A stretch of DNA of 64,000 nt from assembly GCF_001894825.1 (NCBI RefSeq), contig NZ_BCWY01000028.1:49873-113872 (forward strand). Direction: 5' to 3'. Position 1 is the stretch's first letter; every line of letters begins with the position of its first letter. The DNA is from Rhodococcus jostii NBRC 16295 (lineage in GTDB: Bacteria > Actinomycetota > Actinomycetes > Mycobacteriales > Mycobacteriaceae). The translations under genes and the position numbers were made by a program. The notes below the pieces were generated by a model. It worked only from the letters and a program-made list of their open reading frames with translations. It had not been told where the DNA came from and made no database searches. Shown piece by piece: positions 35,095-44,836 of this stretch.

Positions 35095-36636
35095 TCAGAG
35101 CGACCGTGCCCCGCTGAGCAGTCGGGCGAGGTCGAGTCGGATCACGTGCTCCGTGGCTCGTGTGGGCACGGTCCGGACTCCGTGACCGGTGATCCACACC
35201 GTGCCGGTCCCGTCCACGGTGACGTCGGGATCGGAGGTGTGGACAGGTGTGCTCGCCACCGGACCCAGGGTACGGGCGTCGAAGAGGCTGAGCAGCCAGT
35301 AACGACGGTCGTCGCCAAGGAGCCGCTCCCGATCGTGGTGGACGATCCACAGCAGATCGTCGGCCGTCCCGCCGCCGAACCCGTCGATCGGGCACCGCAT
35401 CGGATCGGCGAGGGTCAGCCCCGAACTGATCCGCCGGACATGTCCGGCGCAGTCGAACAGCCTCGGCGGGTCCATCACGAGAACAGCCTGTGCAGCGAGA
35501 TCTTCCAGATCGGGGCCGATCATGATCGACCCGTCGAGACCGATCCGGAGCAGACGTCCTTCCCGCACACTGAGCCCACGCCAGGCCCGCAGCAGAACCA
35601 GGAAGCCGTCGGGCCCGGCGCCCATCGCGACGAGTTGCCCATCCGGAACCTCGAGATCATCGTGCCGCCCGTCTGCACGAAACAGCCCCAGGAGCGTCCG
35701 TCCTTCCGCCGTGCGATGACACGTCAGCAGAGTGCCTGCCGATGCCGTCGAGCCGGCCACGGTCCGACCGGACAATCGGGTCATCCCCGCGTCCTCGTCG
35801 CAGCGGTAGACGCCGTCCCAGCCGGCCACCCAACACCCTGTCGCATCCGCGTGGACCCGGCGGGGCATCTCGTTCGGTGCCGCAAACACCTTGCCGGGCA
35901 ACGTGTAGTCGGTGACTCGGGAACGCTCGTCCACACGGACGACCAGCGGTAGCTGCGCGTCCGTGACCCACAACCGGTCGGCGTGCGCCGAGATCGCCGC
36001 CGGAACGAGGAGAGGCCGGGCCGGCACCGGAGGCACGTCGTCGAGGTCCAGGTCGACGAGCACACCACCTTCGCGGACGTGCCCCTGGCCGGGAACCCGT
36101 CGCGAAGTGGAGAGGACGTCGTCGCGGAAATTGCTCGGCGAGGTCTCGACGTCGCGCAACTGCCGGGTGCCGGGTACCGCCGCCCAGTGGCGCGGGCGGG
36201 TCCGATCTTCGCGGTACATGTCCGAGACGACCTGGACCCGTCGAATGCGACCACGCACGGATCCGGCGGTGGCGTAGCCGAGGTCTCCGATGACCCGACC
36301 GGTCACCCGAACGGACCCCACGGCGGGGCGGGTGCTGTTCCAGGTTGCCGACCAGCCATCGGCGCGCAGGAAGATCGACCACTCCCACCGTCGATCGTCG
36401 TCGGCATCAGGAGACGGTTGCAGCGTCGGGAACCCGTCGCCGAGGGGTTCGGCGTCGGCGTGAACGGTGACAATCGTGGGATCGGAGTCGTCAGCCGCCG
36501 TTTCCTCGAACAGCAGCGGGAACGAGCCCACGCTGCCGACCACCGGCGCCGGGGTTTGCCCGTCTTCGATTGCCAGGGCGACGACCAGGATTCGCAGGGT
36601 GCGGTGCGGACGCATCCGCTCCGCCGAGGACACCAT
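35095..36636 (-). CDS. Hypothetical protein, probable beta-propeller
   Basis: This 513-aa protein has no family that I can name. Many short strand-turn repeats such as RLWVTDAQLPLVVRVDER, GCWVAGWDGVYRCDED and GTVWITGHG are spaced like blades of a WD40/NHL-type propeller. The N-terminal 170 residues are different. There is no signal peptide, so it is likely cytosolic. The start at 36636 is the most downstream ATG that keeps the MRPHRTLRILVVAL opening; further upstream the frame is low-complexity Arg/Ala. It stands alone. Confidence 0.72.
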   Translation of the reverse strand: MVSSAERMRPHRTLRILVVALAIEDGQTPAPVVGSVGSFPLLFEETAADDSDPTIVTVHADAEPLGDGFPTLQPSPDADDDRRWEWSIFLRADGWSATWNSTRPAVGSVRVTGRVIGDLGYATAGSVRGRIRRVQVVSDMYREDRTRPRHWAAVPGTRQLRDVETSPSNFRDDVLSTSRRVPGQGHVREGGVLVDLDLDDVPPVPARPLLVPAAISAHADRLWVTDAQLPLVVRVDERSRVTDYTLPGKVFAAPNEMPRRVHADATGCWVAGWDGVYRCDEDAGMTRLSGRTVAGSTASAGTLLTCHRTAEGRTLLGLFRADGRHDDLEVPDGQLVAMGAGPDGFLVLLRAWRGLSVREGRLLRIGLDGSIMIGPDLEDLAAQAVLVMDPPRLFDCAGHVRRISSGLTLADPMRCPIDGFGGGTADDLLWIVHHDRERLLGDDRRYWLLSLFDARTLGPVASTPVHTSDPDVTVDGTGTVWITGHGVRTVPTRATEHVIRLDLARLLSGARSL

Positions 36637-36900
36637 CAATCCAGTCTTGCACGTTGCGCCGGCGATCCGGACTGTTCGGTAATCGGCCGAATCGTCACCG
36701 GCACGGCGCGCTCGTCCCGCGCCGAAAATCGCGGCGCACGCGGCATTGCGGTGGACCGCTCTGCGCGCGTACATTGAAGGTGCGGATCGAACAAGTAATC
36801 GGAAACGGTGAAACATTCGAGAAGCAGAGATCCGGCCGAGAATGTGAACGCATTCCCGGCCGAACCCCTGTCTGGGGGCGACCTGACAGATTCCGCTGTT

Positions 36901-38286
36901 TCAGGTGTGGGTGTCGGCCTCGACCGCATCGAAGGCCTTACGAGCAGCGATGAGCACCGGGTCCCACACGGGCGCGAACGGCGGGGCGTAGGACAGGTCG
37001 AGTCCGAGGATCTCGTCGACTCCCATTTCGTTCCAGATTGCTGTGGCGAGGACGTCGATGCGTTTGGCAGCGCCTTCGCGGCCGACGATCTGCGCGCCGA
37101 GCAGCCGTCCAGTGCGTTTCTCGGCGAGCATCTTGATCCGGATCGGTCGTGCGCCGGGGAAGTAGCCGGCGCGGGTCGTCGAGTCCACCGAGGCGGTCAC
37201 ATACCGGTAGCCGGCGATATCGGCTTCCGCAGCGGAGAGCCCGGTGCGGGCGACTTCCAGTTCGCACACCTTGGTCACCGCGGTGCCGATGACCCCGGGG
37301 AACGTCGCATAACCACCACCGATGTTGACGCCGATCACGCGGCCCTGTTTGTTGGCGTGGGTACCCAGCGCGACGACGACCCGCTGCCCGGACAGTCGGT
37401 GCACCGATTCGACGCAGTCGCCGGCCGCCCACACGCCGTCGACCTGGGTGCGCATCCGGGCATCGACGGCGATCCCACCGGAGGTGCCCAGCGGGATTCC
37501 GGCCCGCTGGGCGAGGTCGATGTCGGGGCGAACGCCGAGGCCGAGCACGACGAGGTCGGCAGGCAACCGCCGCTCGGCGTCGGTGTGCACGGCTGTGGCC
37601 CGCCCATCGTGTCCGGTCTCGATCCCGACGACCGCCTCGGAGTGCACGAGTGCGATGCCCATGGCACGGACGGCGTCGCCGAGGAACACGCCGATGTCGG
37701 GATCGATGGTGCCGACGAGGGTAGGGGAGCGGTCGACGACGGTGACGTCGAGATCGCGCACTCGGCAGGCCTCGGCGATCTCGAGCCCGATGTAGCCGCC
37801 GCCCACGACCACCACTCGGCGAACCCGTTCGCTGTCCAGTTCGGCGCGCAGGGCGGCGCCGTCGTCCAGGGTCTGCACCCCGTACACGCCGGTGGCGTCG
37901 ATCCCCGCGATCGGCGGGCGCAGGGGGACGCTGCCGGTGGCGTAGACGAGGGTGTCGAACGGTTCGTCGTACTCGCGGCCGTGGTCGTCGAGGTCGCGCG
38001 CTCGGACGGTGCGAGCGGCGAGATCGATCGCAGTGACCTCCGTGCGGGTCCGCACGTCGATACCGTTGTCGCGATGCCGCGCAGGACTGCGCGCGATCAG
38101 GTTGTCCTCGCGGGCGACCGCTCCACTGATCCAGTAGGGAATTCCGCACGCCGAGTACGACGTTGCCCGGCCCTTCTCGAACGCGACGATCTGTAGATCC
38201 GCAGGATCTCGCCGTTTGCGTGCCTGACTGGCGGCGCTCATCCCCGCAGCGTCGCCACCGATGACCACCAGACGTTCCCGCGCCAC
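36901..38286 (-). CDS. FAD-dependent pyridine nucleotide-disulfide oxidoreductase, CoA-disulfide reductase-like
   Basis: This 461-aa protein has the FAD motif VIGGDAAGMSA and a single redox cysteine, Cys47, in SYSACGIPYW, as in CoA-disulfide reductases and NADH peroxidase relatives. VVVGGGYIGLEIAEA binds NAD(P)H, and GVWAAGDC is the second FAD contact. The C-terminal dimerisation domain (LSYAPPFAPVWDP) is complete. It should reduce CoA disulfide or a related low-molecular-weight disulfide using NAD(P)H. It is divergent from the pseudokinase gene and 187 nt away. Confidence 0.88.
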   Translation of the reverse strand: MARERLVVIGGDAAGMSAASQARKRRDPADLQIVAFEKGRATSYSACGIPYWISGAVAREDNLIARSPARHRDNGIDVRTRTEVTAIDLAARTVRARDLDDHGREYDEPFDTLVYATGSVPLRPPIAGIDATGVYGVQTLDDGAALRAELDSERVRRVVVVGGGYIGLEIAEACRVRDLDVTVVDRSPTLVGTIDPDIGVFLGDAVRAMGIALVHSEAVVGIETGHDGRATAVHTDAERRLPADLVVLGLGVRPDIDLAQRAGIPLGTSGGIAVDARMRTQVDGVWAAGDCVESVHRLSGQRVVVALGTHANKQGRVIGVNIGGGYATFPGVIGTAVTKVCELEVARTGLSAAEADIAGYRYVTASVDSTTRAGYFPGARPIRIKMLAEKRTGRLLGAQIVGREGAAKRIDVLATAIWNEMGVDEILGLDLSYAPPFAPVWDPVLIAARKAFDAVEADTHT

Positions 38287-38473
38287 CGGGTCAGCCTAGT
38301 GTCGGTGCGGACGGGATCGCGTGCGAACTGTCCGCGTTCGTGATCGGCGGTGCCGGAAGGTTCCCGGCGAGAGCCGTCGGCCACCACCGCCTAGACTTCA
38401 CGAGTGGAGGCGGTCCGACCGCCCCGGTGCACAATTCCGCAGACGCGGCCATTTCGAGCGGCGGAGAGTGACG

Positions 38474-39775
38474 ATGCAAGTTGGAGCCCTGTTCGGCAGG
38501 TACCGGTTGGACCGGCAGCTGTCGGTGGATGCGAGCGGCGAGGTGTGGGCGGCGTTCGACACGGTCACGCACCGGCACGTCGCGGTGCGGGCGCTGCCGG
38601 CGGAAGCCACCGAGGACGACGCGTACCGTGAGCGTTTCGAACGAGATGCCGACATCGCGGCGCGCGTGCGGCACCCGAATGTGATTCCGGTTCAGGACTT
38701 TGGGCAGATCGCGGACCGGCTGTTCGTCGCGACGCCGCTCACCCACGGAACGATTCTGCAGACGATGCTCCGGTCCTCGGGCGCGATGGATGTGTCTTTT
38801 GCGGTCGGCGTCGTCGAGCAACTGGCGTCGGCGCTGGAGGCCGTGCACGTTGCCGGACTGCGCGACCAATACGTCACGTCGGCGAACGTGCTGGTGCAGG
38901 ATGACGGGTCTGTCTACCTCACCGAGGTCGGGTTGCCCACGAATCTCGGTGCCGCGTCCGGCGTCTACGGCCTGACCACCGTGTTGTACGAATGCCTCAC
39001 CGGCACCTACTTTCCGTCGTCGAGCCGAAACGAGTTGCAGCGCCGCCCGTCGGCCGTGAATCCGGCGGTGCCGGTCGGCATGGACGTTGTGATCGCACGC
39101 GGAACGGCAGCCGAACTTGCGCGACGCTACCGGTCCGCGGGTGAGCTGGCAGCCGCTGCCCGTGCTGCCGCGCCGGCGCCGGCTCCACAGCACGTGGCCG
39201 ACGTCGCCCCCGCGACCTCGCGCGTCGACCGGAACCGTCGTGGCCTGATCGCCGGTCTTGCGGTGGCGGCGATCATCGCTGTCACGGTCGTCGGGGGTGT
39301 GATCCTCGGATCGGGACCGTCCTCGCCGGACGTTTCCGGTCCCGCCCCGTCGTCGGCCGCGGCCACCGCTCGGTCCGGCACGAGTCCGACGGCGGGGGCG
39401 CCGTCGTCATCGGAACAACCACAACCGCCACCGCAGGCGGAAATACAGCCCGAGGACCCTCCCGTCCGTCAAGAAGCGGCTCAACCGACACCGACTCCGC
39501 AACCCGCACCGCAGGTACCGCCAGCACCGGCACCGGCACCGGCACCGGCACCGGCACCGCCGCCTGCAGCGTCTGCTCCGGGGGTGTTGCCCTGTTACCC
39601 CGGCTACGAACACACTCCGCCGCCGGACGGGCCGTGTCTTCCACCCGGGTCGCCACCGGCTCAGGCACCCGCACCCGCTCCTGCACCGGCGCCCGCGCCC
39701 GCTCCGGAGGTGCTGCCCTGTTACCCCGGCTACGTACACACCCCGCCGCCGGACGGGCCGTGCTGGGCTCCGTGA
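38474..39775 (+). CDS. Membrane pseudokinase with Pro/Ala-rich extracellular tail
   Basis: This 433-aa protein has a bacterial Ser/Thr kinase fold at about residues 8-235, but the key catalytic residues are changed. The glycine loop is lost (LSVDASGEV), VAIK Lys is Arg39, HRD is LRD, and DFG is EVG, so it is probably a pseudokinase. A membrane helix lies near 256-280. Outside is a Pro/Ala-rich stalk that includes a pure PAPAPAP run and two copies of LPCYPGYxHTPPPDGPC. The ATG at 38474 has GGAG upstream. It may scaffold signalling or bind peptidoglycan or lipid II. Confidence 0.85.
   Translation: MQVGALFGRYRLDRQLSVDASGEVWAAFDTVTHRHVAVRALPAEATEDDAYRERFERDADIAARVRHPNVIPVQDFGQIADRLFVATPLTHGTILQTMLRSSGAMDVSFAVGVVEQLASALEAVHVAGLRDQYVTSANVLVQDDGSVYLTEVGLPTNLGAASGVYGLTTVLYECLTGTYFPSSSRNELQRRPSAVNPAVPVGMDVVIARGTAAELARRYRSAGELAAAARAAAPAPAPQHVADVAPATSRVDRNRRGLIAGLAVAAIIAVTVVGGVILGSGPSSPDVSGPAPSSAAATARSGTSPTAGAPSSSEQPQPPPQAEIQPEDPPVRQEAAQPTPTPQPAPQVPPAPAPAPAPAPAPPPAASAPGVLPCYPGYEHTPPPDGPCLPPGSPPAQAPAPAPAPAPAPAPEVLPCYPGYVHTPPPDGPCWAP
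39525..39559 (+). repeat. Hexanucleotide tandem repeat (CACCGG)n in the pseudokinase stalk
   Basis: About six copies of CACCGG encode Pro-Ala repeats. The unit is in frame, so copy-number slippage would lengthen or shorten the stalk without breaking the gene. Confidence 0.75.
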
Positions 39776-39791
39776 TTCCGAGGTGGCGGTG

Positions 39792-40763
39792 TCAACGCTC
39801 CGGGTGGTGGGAGATCCAGGAGTCGTAGACGTCGCTGACGGCGTCGGCGATCGCTCGCCCGTAGTGCATCCGCGCCGCCAGGCACTGTTCGATCTGAATT
39901 CCGCCGGCAGTGTCGACGGTCAGGCGATTGACCACGTTCGATGCGGATCGCCCGCTGAATTGTTCACCGGGATCGGCGACGCGGACGCCGATTCCGCTCC
40001 CGCCGAGCGCCTGCGCGATAGCGTTCCGGACTTCGGACCTGAGCCGCGACGGAGCGAGGCCACCGATGAGTACCTCGCTTCCGCTGTACCCGTGGAACGA
40101 CACCGCCCACCGGAAACGTCTCGTTGCCAGGGACCGGAGAAACGGAAAGCTGTGCACGCTGAGGTCACTCGAGGAAATGTGCCATGCCGAGTAGGCGTGG
40201 CCTCCCTGTCGCCACCCCTTGCAGGTCCACAGCGTCGAATTCTGTGGTCCGAGCGACTCGAAGACGTGCTCGGCTTGCCGATCGGTATCGACCTCGATGG
40301 CGCCGCCGTGCGGTGCGAGAACGACGAGACGTCGATGATTCCCGTCGTCATCGAGCCGCTCGAGGAATTCACCGTCGATCCGGGCTTGCGGTTCGGTCAT
40401 GCCGGGGTCGATGCATCGAAGGTCGAGAATCACCGGCTGTCCCGGCTCCACGCCGAGCCGGCGACGCCCGGATTCCGAAACCCGGATGGAGTCGATTGCC
40501 GTCGCATCGGCGTCCGGGATCAGTGTGAACAGTGCGGTCCTTCCCGAGTGGCTCACACGCGCCTGCTGACGAGGCCGGGCGCCCAGACGCGCCAGCATCC
40601 GGGGATGAACACCGGCACGTTCGGCAACGTATGCGCTGGTAGGGCAACTGTGACGGTCCTCGAGGCGCAACGTCACCGAGGGCGGCCGCGCCCCGAAGTC
40701 GTGATCGTCGTCGTCAACGTGGTCCATCCAGACACCTTGTCCGTTGTGCGTGCGGCTGCTCAC
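39792..40763 (-). CDS. Poly-gamma-glutamate hydrolase-like protein
   Basis: This 323-aa protein has a C-terminal half of about 200 residues resembling the phage/Bacillus PghP family. Likely zinc ligands are a His and a Glu in VLAPHGGAIEVD and a His in VSFHGYSG. The last stretch, RLTVDTAGGIQIEQ, is also typical. The first 110 residues form an unrecognised extension. It should cut gamma-glutamyl or similar isopeptide links. The start is the GTG at 40763; ATG 40727 is an alternative. It is convergent with the pseudokinase and 24 nt downstream of the 30-codon ORF. Confidence 0.78.
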   Translation of the reverse strand: MSSRTHNGQGVWMDHVDDDDHDFGARPPSVTLRLEDRHSCPTSAYVAERAGVHPRMLARLGARPRQQARVSHSGRTALFTLIPDADATAIDSIRVSESGRRRLGVEPGQPVILDLRCIDPGMTEPQARIDGEFLERLDDDGNHRRLVVLAPHGGAIEVDTDRQAEHVFESLGPQNSTLWTCKGWRQGGHAYSAWHISSSDLSVHSFPFLRSLATRRFRWAVSFHGYSGSEVLIGGLAPSRLRSEVRNAIAQALGGSGIGVRVADPGEQFSGRSASNVVNRLTVDTAGGIQIEQCLAARMHYGRAIADAVSDVYDSWISHHPER

Positions 40764-40787
40764 GGACAGAATCTCACGTCGTCGGGG

Positions 40788-40880
40788 TCATGCGGCGGCG
40801 TCGAGCAGATGCAGTTCCTCCGCCACGATCAGGTCGACCTCGTCACTGGTCAGACCGGACAACAGATGTGCCGACAACAT
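40788..40880 (-). CDS. 30-aa small ORF with strong ribosome binding site
   Basis: The start is preceded by AAGGAGGTGAGCGCG, about the best Shine-Dalgarno in the window. The predicted product begins MLSAHLLSGLTSDEVDLI and ends LLDAAA, amphipathic and acidic in the middle. It ends 24 nt before the GTG of the poly-gamma-glutamate hydrolase-like gene, so it could be a small protein, a signal or a coupling leader. No homology was tested. Confidence 0.5.
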   Translation of the reverse strand: MLSAHLLSGLTSDEVDLIVAEELHLLDAAA

Positions 40881-41128
40881 CGCGCTCACCTCCTTGCTGT
40901 GCTGCTACTGATACGTCGAACCGGCAACCGCGAATTCGACATCCTCACGGCCCTCGTCAGCGAGAAATTTCGGCGTCGATCGGGTGAACCCGATACGGGC
41001 GGTTCGCCGTCGAAACCGCCCGGGCGATTCACCGTTGGGGCCGCGTCTTCGACAACCGGCATCGGCGCCGCCGAGTGGCTATGCTGGCGGATCCAGTGAC
41101 CGGCAGTATCCGGCGCGGGAGACACGCT

Positions 41129-41168
41129 CGGCGGCATGCCGTGCCGCCGGGCCTTCCTTACGGAGGAA
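41129..41168 (+). promoter_or_regulatory. Leader hairpins before the URC operon
   Basis: CGGCGGCA (41129-41136) pairs with TGCCGCCG (41142-41149) across 5 nt. A smaller TTCCT/AGGAA pair (41154-41158 and 41164-41168) covers the GGAGG Shine-Dalgarno of the first gene. The leader could limit translation until opened. Confidence 0.4.
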
Positions 41169-41172
41169 CGCC

Positions 41173-42444
41173 ATGTCCGCTGACGCAGTCCCTGCCCCGT
41201 CCGAGAGCGCCGCCGGCCACATCCGATTGACCTCGCACAGCAGTGGCGTCGGCTCCCTGCCGATCCACTGGGGAGCACCCACCGCGTCCGAGCGCGGACC
41301 GGTGGTCGGCACTACCACCAACCGCGCCCACCGAAACGTGGTGGGTACCCACAGCGGCTCGTACAGCATCTATCGAGCGCTGGCGATCGCGTCCGGCGCG
41401 CTGTCGCGCCAGCACAAGGCCGACCTCACGAATACGGCGCCCACGGACACGATCGGTCCGTACCCGCAGTGGAGCGAGCCGGGGAAGATCGTGAGCCTGG
41501 ATCCCTGGGGTGCGATCGTTTCCGAGGTCTTCGCCGCCGAATCGGCGGCCGGTCATGACATCCGCCCCAGCATTGCGGTGACGAAAGCGCACGTGATGCT
41601 ACCGGAGGTCATCGAGGCCGTGCAGAGCGGCCGCTTGCGCCCGGACGGCCGTTTCCTGCTCCCCAGCGGGGCGGCGCTGGTCACCAAGGCGGCGATCGAG
41701 CCTGTCTGGTACCTGCCGGGCGTGGCGGAGCGCTTTCGATGTAGCGAGACGGATCTGCGCCGCGTGCTGTTCGAGGAGACCGGAGGCATGTATCCCGAAC
41801 TCGTGACGCGCTCCGACCTGGAAGTGTTCCTGCCGCCGATCGGTGGGCAGACCGTGTACATCTTCGGCGACGCACGCGACCTGGCCAACCCTGCCGTGGA
41901 GTTGACCGCGCGTGTGCACGACGAGTGCAACGGCTCGGACGTGTTCGGCTCGGACATCTGCACCTGCCGCCCGTACCTCACGCATGCGATCGAAGAATGC
42001 ATCCAGGGTGCACAGCGCGGTGGTGTGGGCCTGGTGTCCTATTCACGTAAGGAGGGCCGCGCGCTCGGTGAGGTGACCAAGTTCCTGGTCTACAACGCGC
42101 GTAAGCGCCAGGCGGGCGGCGACACGGCCGACCAGTACTTCGCCCGCACCGAATGTGTCGCCGGCGTGCAGGACATGCGTTTCCAGGAACTGATGCCCGA
42201 CGTGTTGCACTGGTTGGGCGTCAAGAAGATCCACCGCCTGGTGTCGATGAGCAACATGAAGTACGACGCCATCACCGGCTCGGGTATCGAGGTCGACGTG
42301 CGCGTCGATCTCCCCGAAGACCTGATCCCGCCCGACGCGCGGGTGGAGATCGACGCCAAGATGGCGGCGGGCTACTTCACACCGGGAGCGGTGCCGGACG
42401 CCGAAGAATTGGCGAAGGCCAAGGGCCGGGGGCTGGACGTATGA
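41173..42444 (+). CDS. URC1/Urg1-type GTP cyclohydrolase II homologue, uracil catabolism
   Basis: This 423-aa protein has the GTP cyclohydrolase II core in its second half. A zinc site ECNGSD...DICTC (Cys plus CxC) and SYSRKEGRALGEV correspond to the RibA motifs. It is much longer than RibA (about 200 aa) because of an N-terminal part of about 200 residues, the layout of yeast URC1 and fission yeast urg1. GGAGG lies 8 nt before the ATG. It overlaps URC4 by ATGA. In the known URC pathway this class is needed to open the uracil ring, probably at the nucleotide level, not to make riboflavin. Confidence 0.86.
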   Translation: MSADAVPAPSESAAGHIRLTSHSSGVGSLPIHWGAPTASERGPVVGTTTNRAHRNVVGTHSGSYSIYRALAIASGALSRQHKADLTNTAPTDTIGPYPQWSEPGKIVSLDPWGAIVSEVFAAESAAGHDIRPSIAVTKAHVMLPEVIEAVQSGRLRPDGRFLLPSGAALVTKAAIEPVWYLPGVAERFRCSETDLRRVLFEETGGMYPELVTRSDLEVFLPPIGGQTVYIFGDARDLANPAVELTARVHDECNGSDVFGSDICTCRPYLTHAIEECIQGAQRGGVGLVSYSRKEGRALGEVTKFLVYNARKRQAGGDTADQYFARTECVAGVQDMRFQELMPDVLHWLGVKKIHRLVSMSNMKYDAITGSGIEVDVRVDLPEDLIPPDARVEIDAKMAAGYFTPGAVPDAEELAKAKGRGLDV

Positions 42445-43709
42445 GTGTGCTCGGCGTCGGTCCCGATCTGGATACCGAGCGCGCCGAGGGTGCGGCCGCC
42501 GCATTGCGCTCGACCAGCGCGGTGCGGGAGCGTGCGCAGCAGTTGCTGCGGCGCGCGCGGGACGGGGAGTCACGCTGGTTCAGCGTGGACGACGACGCGT
42601 TGCAGACGGCCGCAGCGGAGGTTGCGGACGTGACAACTGCTCGCTACCCGGACCTGAGCATCCCCTTTCACAGCCGCTGGCGCCATTTCGAGGCAGGCGG
42701 TGTGGACCGCTGGGCCGAACTGGACGCTCGGCTGGCGGGGCTTGACGCCCCGGCCCGCGCTCGCGCGATGATCGACCTGGCCGTGGTCAGCGTGCTGCTC
42801 GATGCGGGGGCAGGCCCCGACTGGCAGTACCACGAGGAGCCGAGCGGGCAGAGCTTCACTCGTTCCGAGGGGCTGGGCGTGGCGAGCTGGCACGCGTTCC
42901 TGGGCGGACTGTTCTCGAGCGATGCGGCGCACCCGCTGCGCGTCGATGCCGCCGGCCTGCACGCGCTGAGCGCGGACCGGCTGGCCGAGGCGTTCCAGGT
43001 AGGTCCGGCCAATCCACTGGTCGGTCTGGAAGGTCGGATGCTGGTGCTGCGCAGGCTGGGCGAGGCGCTCGACGCGCAGCCCGAGGTGTTCGGCCCACAG
43101 GGCCGGCCGGGCGGCCTGTTCGACGTGTTGGTCCAGCCCGGCGCGGACCTGCCCGGGGCGACGGTGGCGGCGCACGACATTCTGTCGCAGCTCCTGCTGA
43201 CGCTGTCGGGCATCTGGCCGGCGGGCAACGCCATCGGCACCCACCTGCTGGGCGACTGCTGGCGCCACGAGGCGGTGCGCGGCCCAGGCCTGACGGACGG
43301 TTGGATGCCGTTCCACAAGCTGTCGCAGTGGCTGAGCTACTCGTTGCTGGAGCCCTTCCAGTGGGTCGGTGTGCAGGTGGTGGGGCTGGACGCCCTGACC
43401 GGCCTGCCCGAGTACCGCAACGGCGGCCTATTGCTTGACACCGGCGTGCTGCGCCTGCTCGACCCTGCCTGGGCTGCGCGCAGCTGGACGGTGGACGACG
43501 AAGTGGTGGTCGAGTGGCGTGCCCTGACGGTGGCCCTGCTGGACGAACTGGCCCCGCTGGTGCGCGCACGGCTGGGCGTGGACGCCGACCGGATGCCGCT
43601 GGCGTGCGTACTCGAGGGCGGCACCTGGGCCGCGGGCCGTGCGCTGGCACAGCGTGCGCGGGGTGGGCTGCCGCCGCTGTCGATCGTCAGCGACGGCACG
43701 GTCTTCTAG
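42441..43709 (+). CDS. URC4/Urg3 family protein (DUF1688), uracil catabolism
   Basis: This 422-aa protein belongs to the DUF1688/URC4 family, recognisable from IPFHSRWRHFEAGG, DWQYHEEPSGQSFTRSEGLG and GDCWRHEAV. It is cytosolic, mainly helical and of normal length. In yeasts URC4 is required for growth on uracil as nitrogen source; its reaction is not established. Its start overlaps the URC1 stop (ATGA), and upp follows 20 nt downstream, so the three genes form one operon in the same order of functions as in fungi. Confidence 0.88.
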   Translation: MSVLGVGPDLDTERAEGAAAALRSTSAVRERAQQLLRRARDGESRWFSVDDDALQTAAAEVADVTTARYPDLSIPFHSRWRHFEAGGVDRWAELDARLAGLDAPARARAMIDLAVVSVLLDAGAGPDWQYHEEPSGQSFTRSEGLGVASWHAFLGGLFSSDAAHPLRVDAAGLHALSADRLAEAFQVGPANPLVGLEGRMLVLRRLGEALDAQPEVFGPQGRPGGLFDVLVQPGADLPGATVAAHDILSQLLLTLSGIWPAGNAIGTHLLGDCWRHEAVRGPGLTDGWMPFHKLSQWLSYSLLEPFQWVGVQVVGLDALTGLPEYRNGGLLLDTGVLRLLDPAWAARSWTVDDEVVVEWRALTVALLDELAPLVRARLGVDADRMPLACVLEGGTWAAGRALAQRARGGLPPLSIVSDGTVF

Positions 43710-43729
43710 AGCGACAAGAGGAGTAATTC

Positions 43730-44359
<630 letters not shown>

Positions 44360-44370
44360 CCGCAGGCGAC

Positions 44371-44408
44371 GTAGCCGACCGGACCACCTTTCGCGGCCGG
44401 TCGGCTAC
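44371..44408. terminator. Bidirectional terminator after upp
   Basis: GTAGCCGACCGG (44371-44382) pairs perfectly over 12 bp with CCGGTCGGCTAC (44397-44408) across a 14-nt loop. It overlaps the stop of the convergent HNH gene. Confidence 0.8.
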
Positions 44409-44800
44409 GAGGCCGTCGCCTCCGGCGCCTCGACTTCGGCGTCCGGTGCTGCGCGGAAACGGAGCGCGAGCGCTGCACCGATTTCGATGTGGCGCAACAG
44501 GAACGCGCGCTCGTCGAGCCGCTTGCGCCGTAGCCAGCCGGTGACTTCGTCGTTGCACTTACTGGCGTTGCAGGAGCCGCAGGCCGGCGCGATGTTGTCG
44601 AGCGTGTACCGCCCGCCGCGGGAGAGTGCCAGCACGCAGTCGCGTTGCAACGGCTTGTCGGTCGCGCCGCAATACGCGCAGCCACCCCACGCCGCCACGA
44701 GCGCTGCCCACTGCTCGCTGCTCAGGTCGTGCTCGACACTCTCCATCCGGCGCTTACGTTTGCGCGCACCCCGGGCCTTGCGACTTCGGTTGACCGCCAT
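44405..44800 (-). CDS. HNH endonuclease-domain protein
   Basis: This 131-aa protein has the HNH/zinc pattern CAYCG, then RDCVLALSRGGRYTLDNIAP with CGSC, a McrA-type fold. The N-terminus is highly basic (SRKARGARKRKRR), suited to DNA binding. No methyltransferase or mobile-element gene adjoins it. It is convergent with upp. It could be a domesticated homing or restriction nuclease; the target is unknown. Confidence 0.85.
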   Translation of the reverse strand: MAVNRSRKARGARKRKRRMESVEHDLSSEQWAALVAAWGGCAYCGATDKPLQRDCVLALSRGGRYTLDNIAPACGSCNASKCNDEVTGWLRRKRLDERAFLLRHIEIGAALALRFRAAPDAEVEAPEATAS

Positions 44801-44836
44801 CGCCCCAGCGTAGGTGGGGCGGGCATCGAAGTCAGG

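Noticed and set aside
36808..38196. Long plus-strand frame of 462 codons
   Set aside because: It is antisense to the CoA-disulfide reductase-like gene; composition is typical of a high-GC shadow.
39482..39763. Repeats that might be taken for a CRISPR array
   Set aside because: They are coding Pro/Ala repeats and a duplicated Cys motif in frame with the pseudokinase; spacers are not unique and no cas gene is present.
40886..41278. Minus-strand frame of 130 codons upstream of URC1
   Set aside because: It is Ser/Arg-rich, has no ribosome site and overlaps the URC1 start; the region is better read as a promoter and leader.
41173..42444. URC1 homologue as riboflavin GTP cyclohydrolase II
   Set aside because: It is twice the RibA length and sits with URC4 and upp, not with riboflavin genes.
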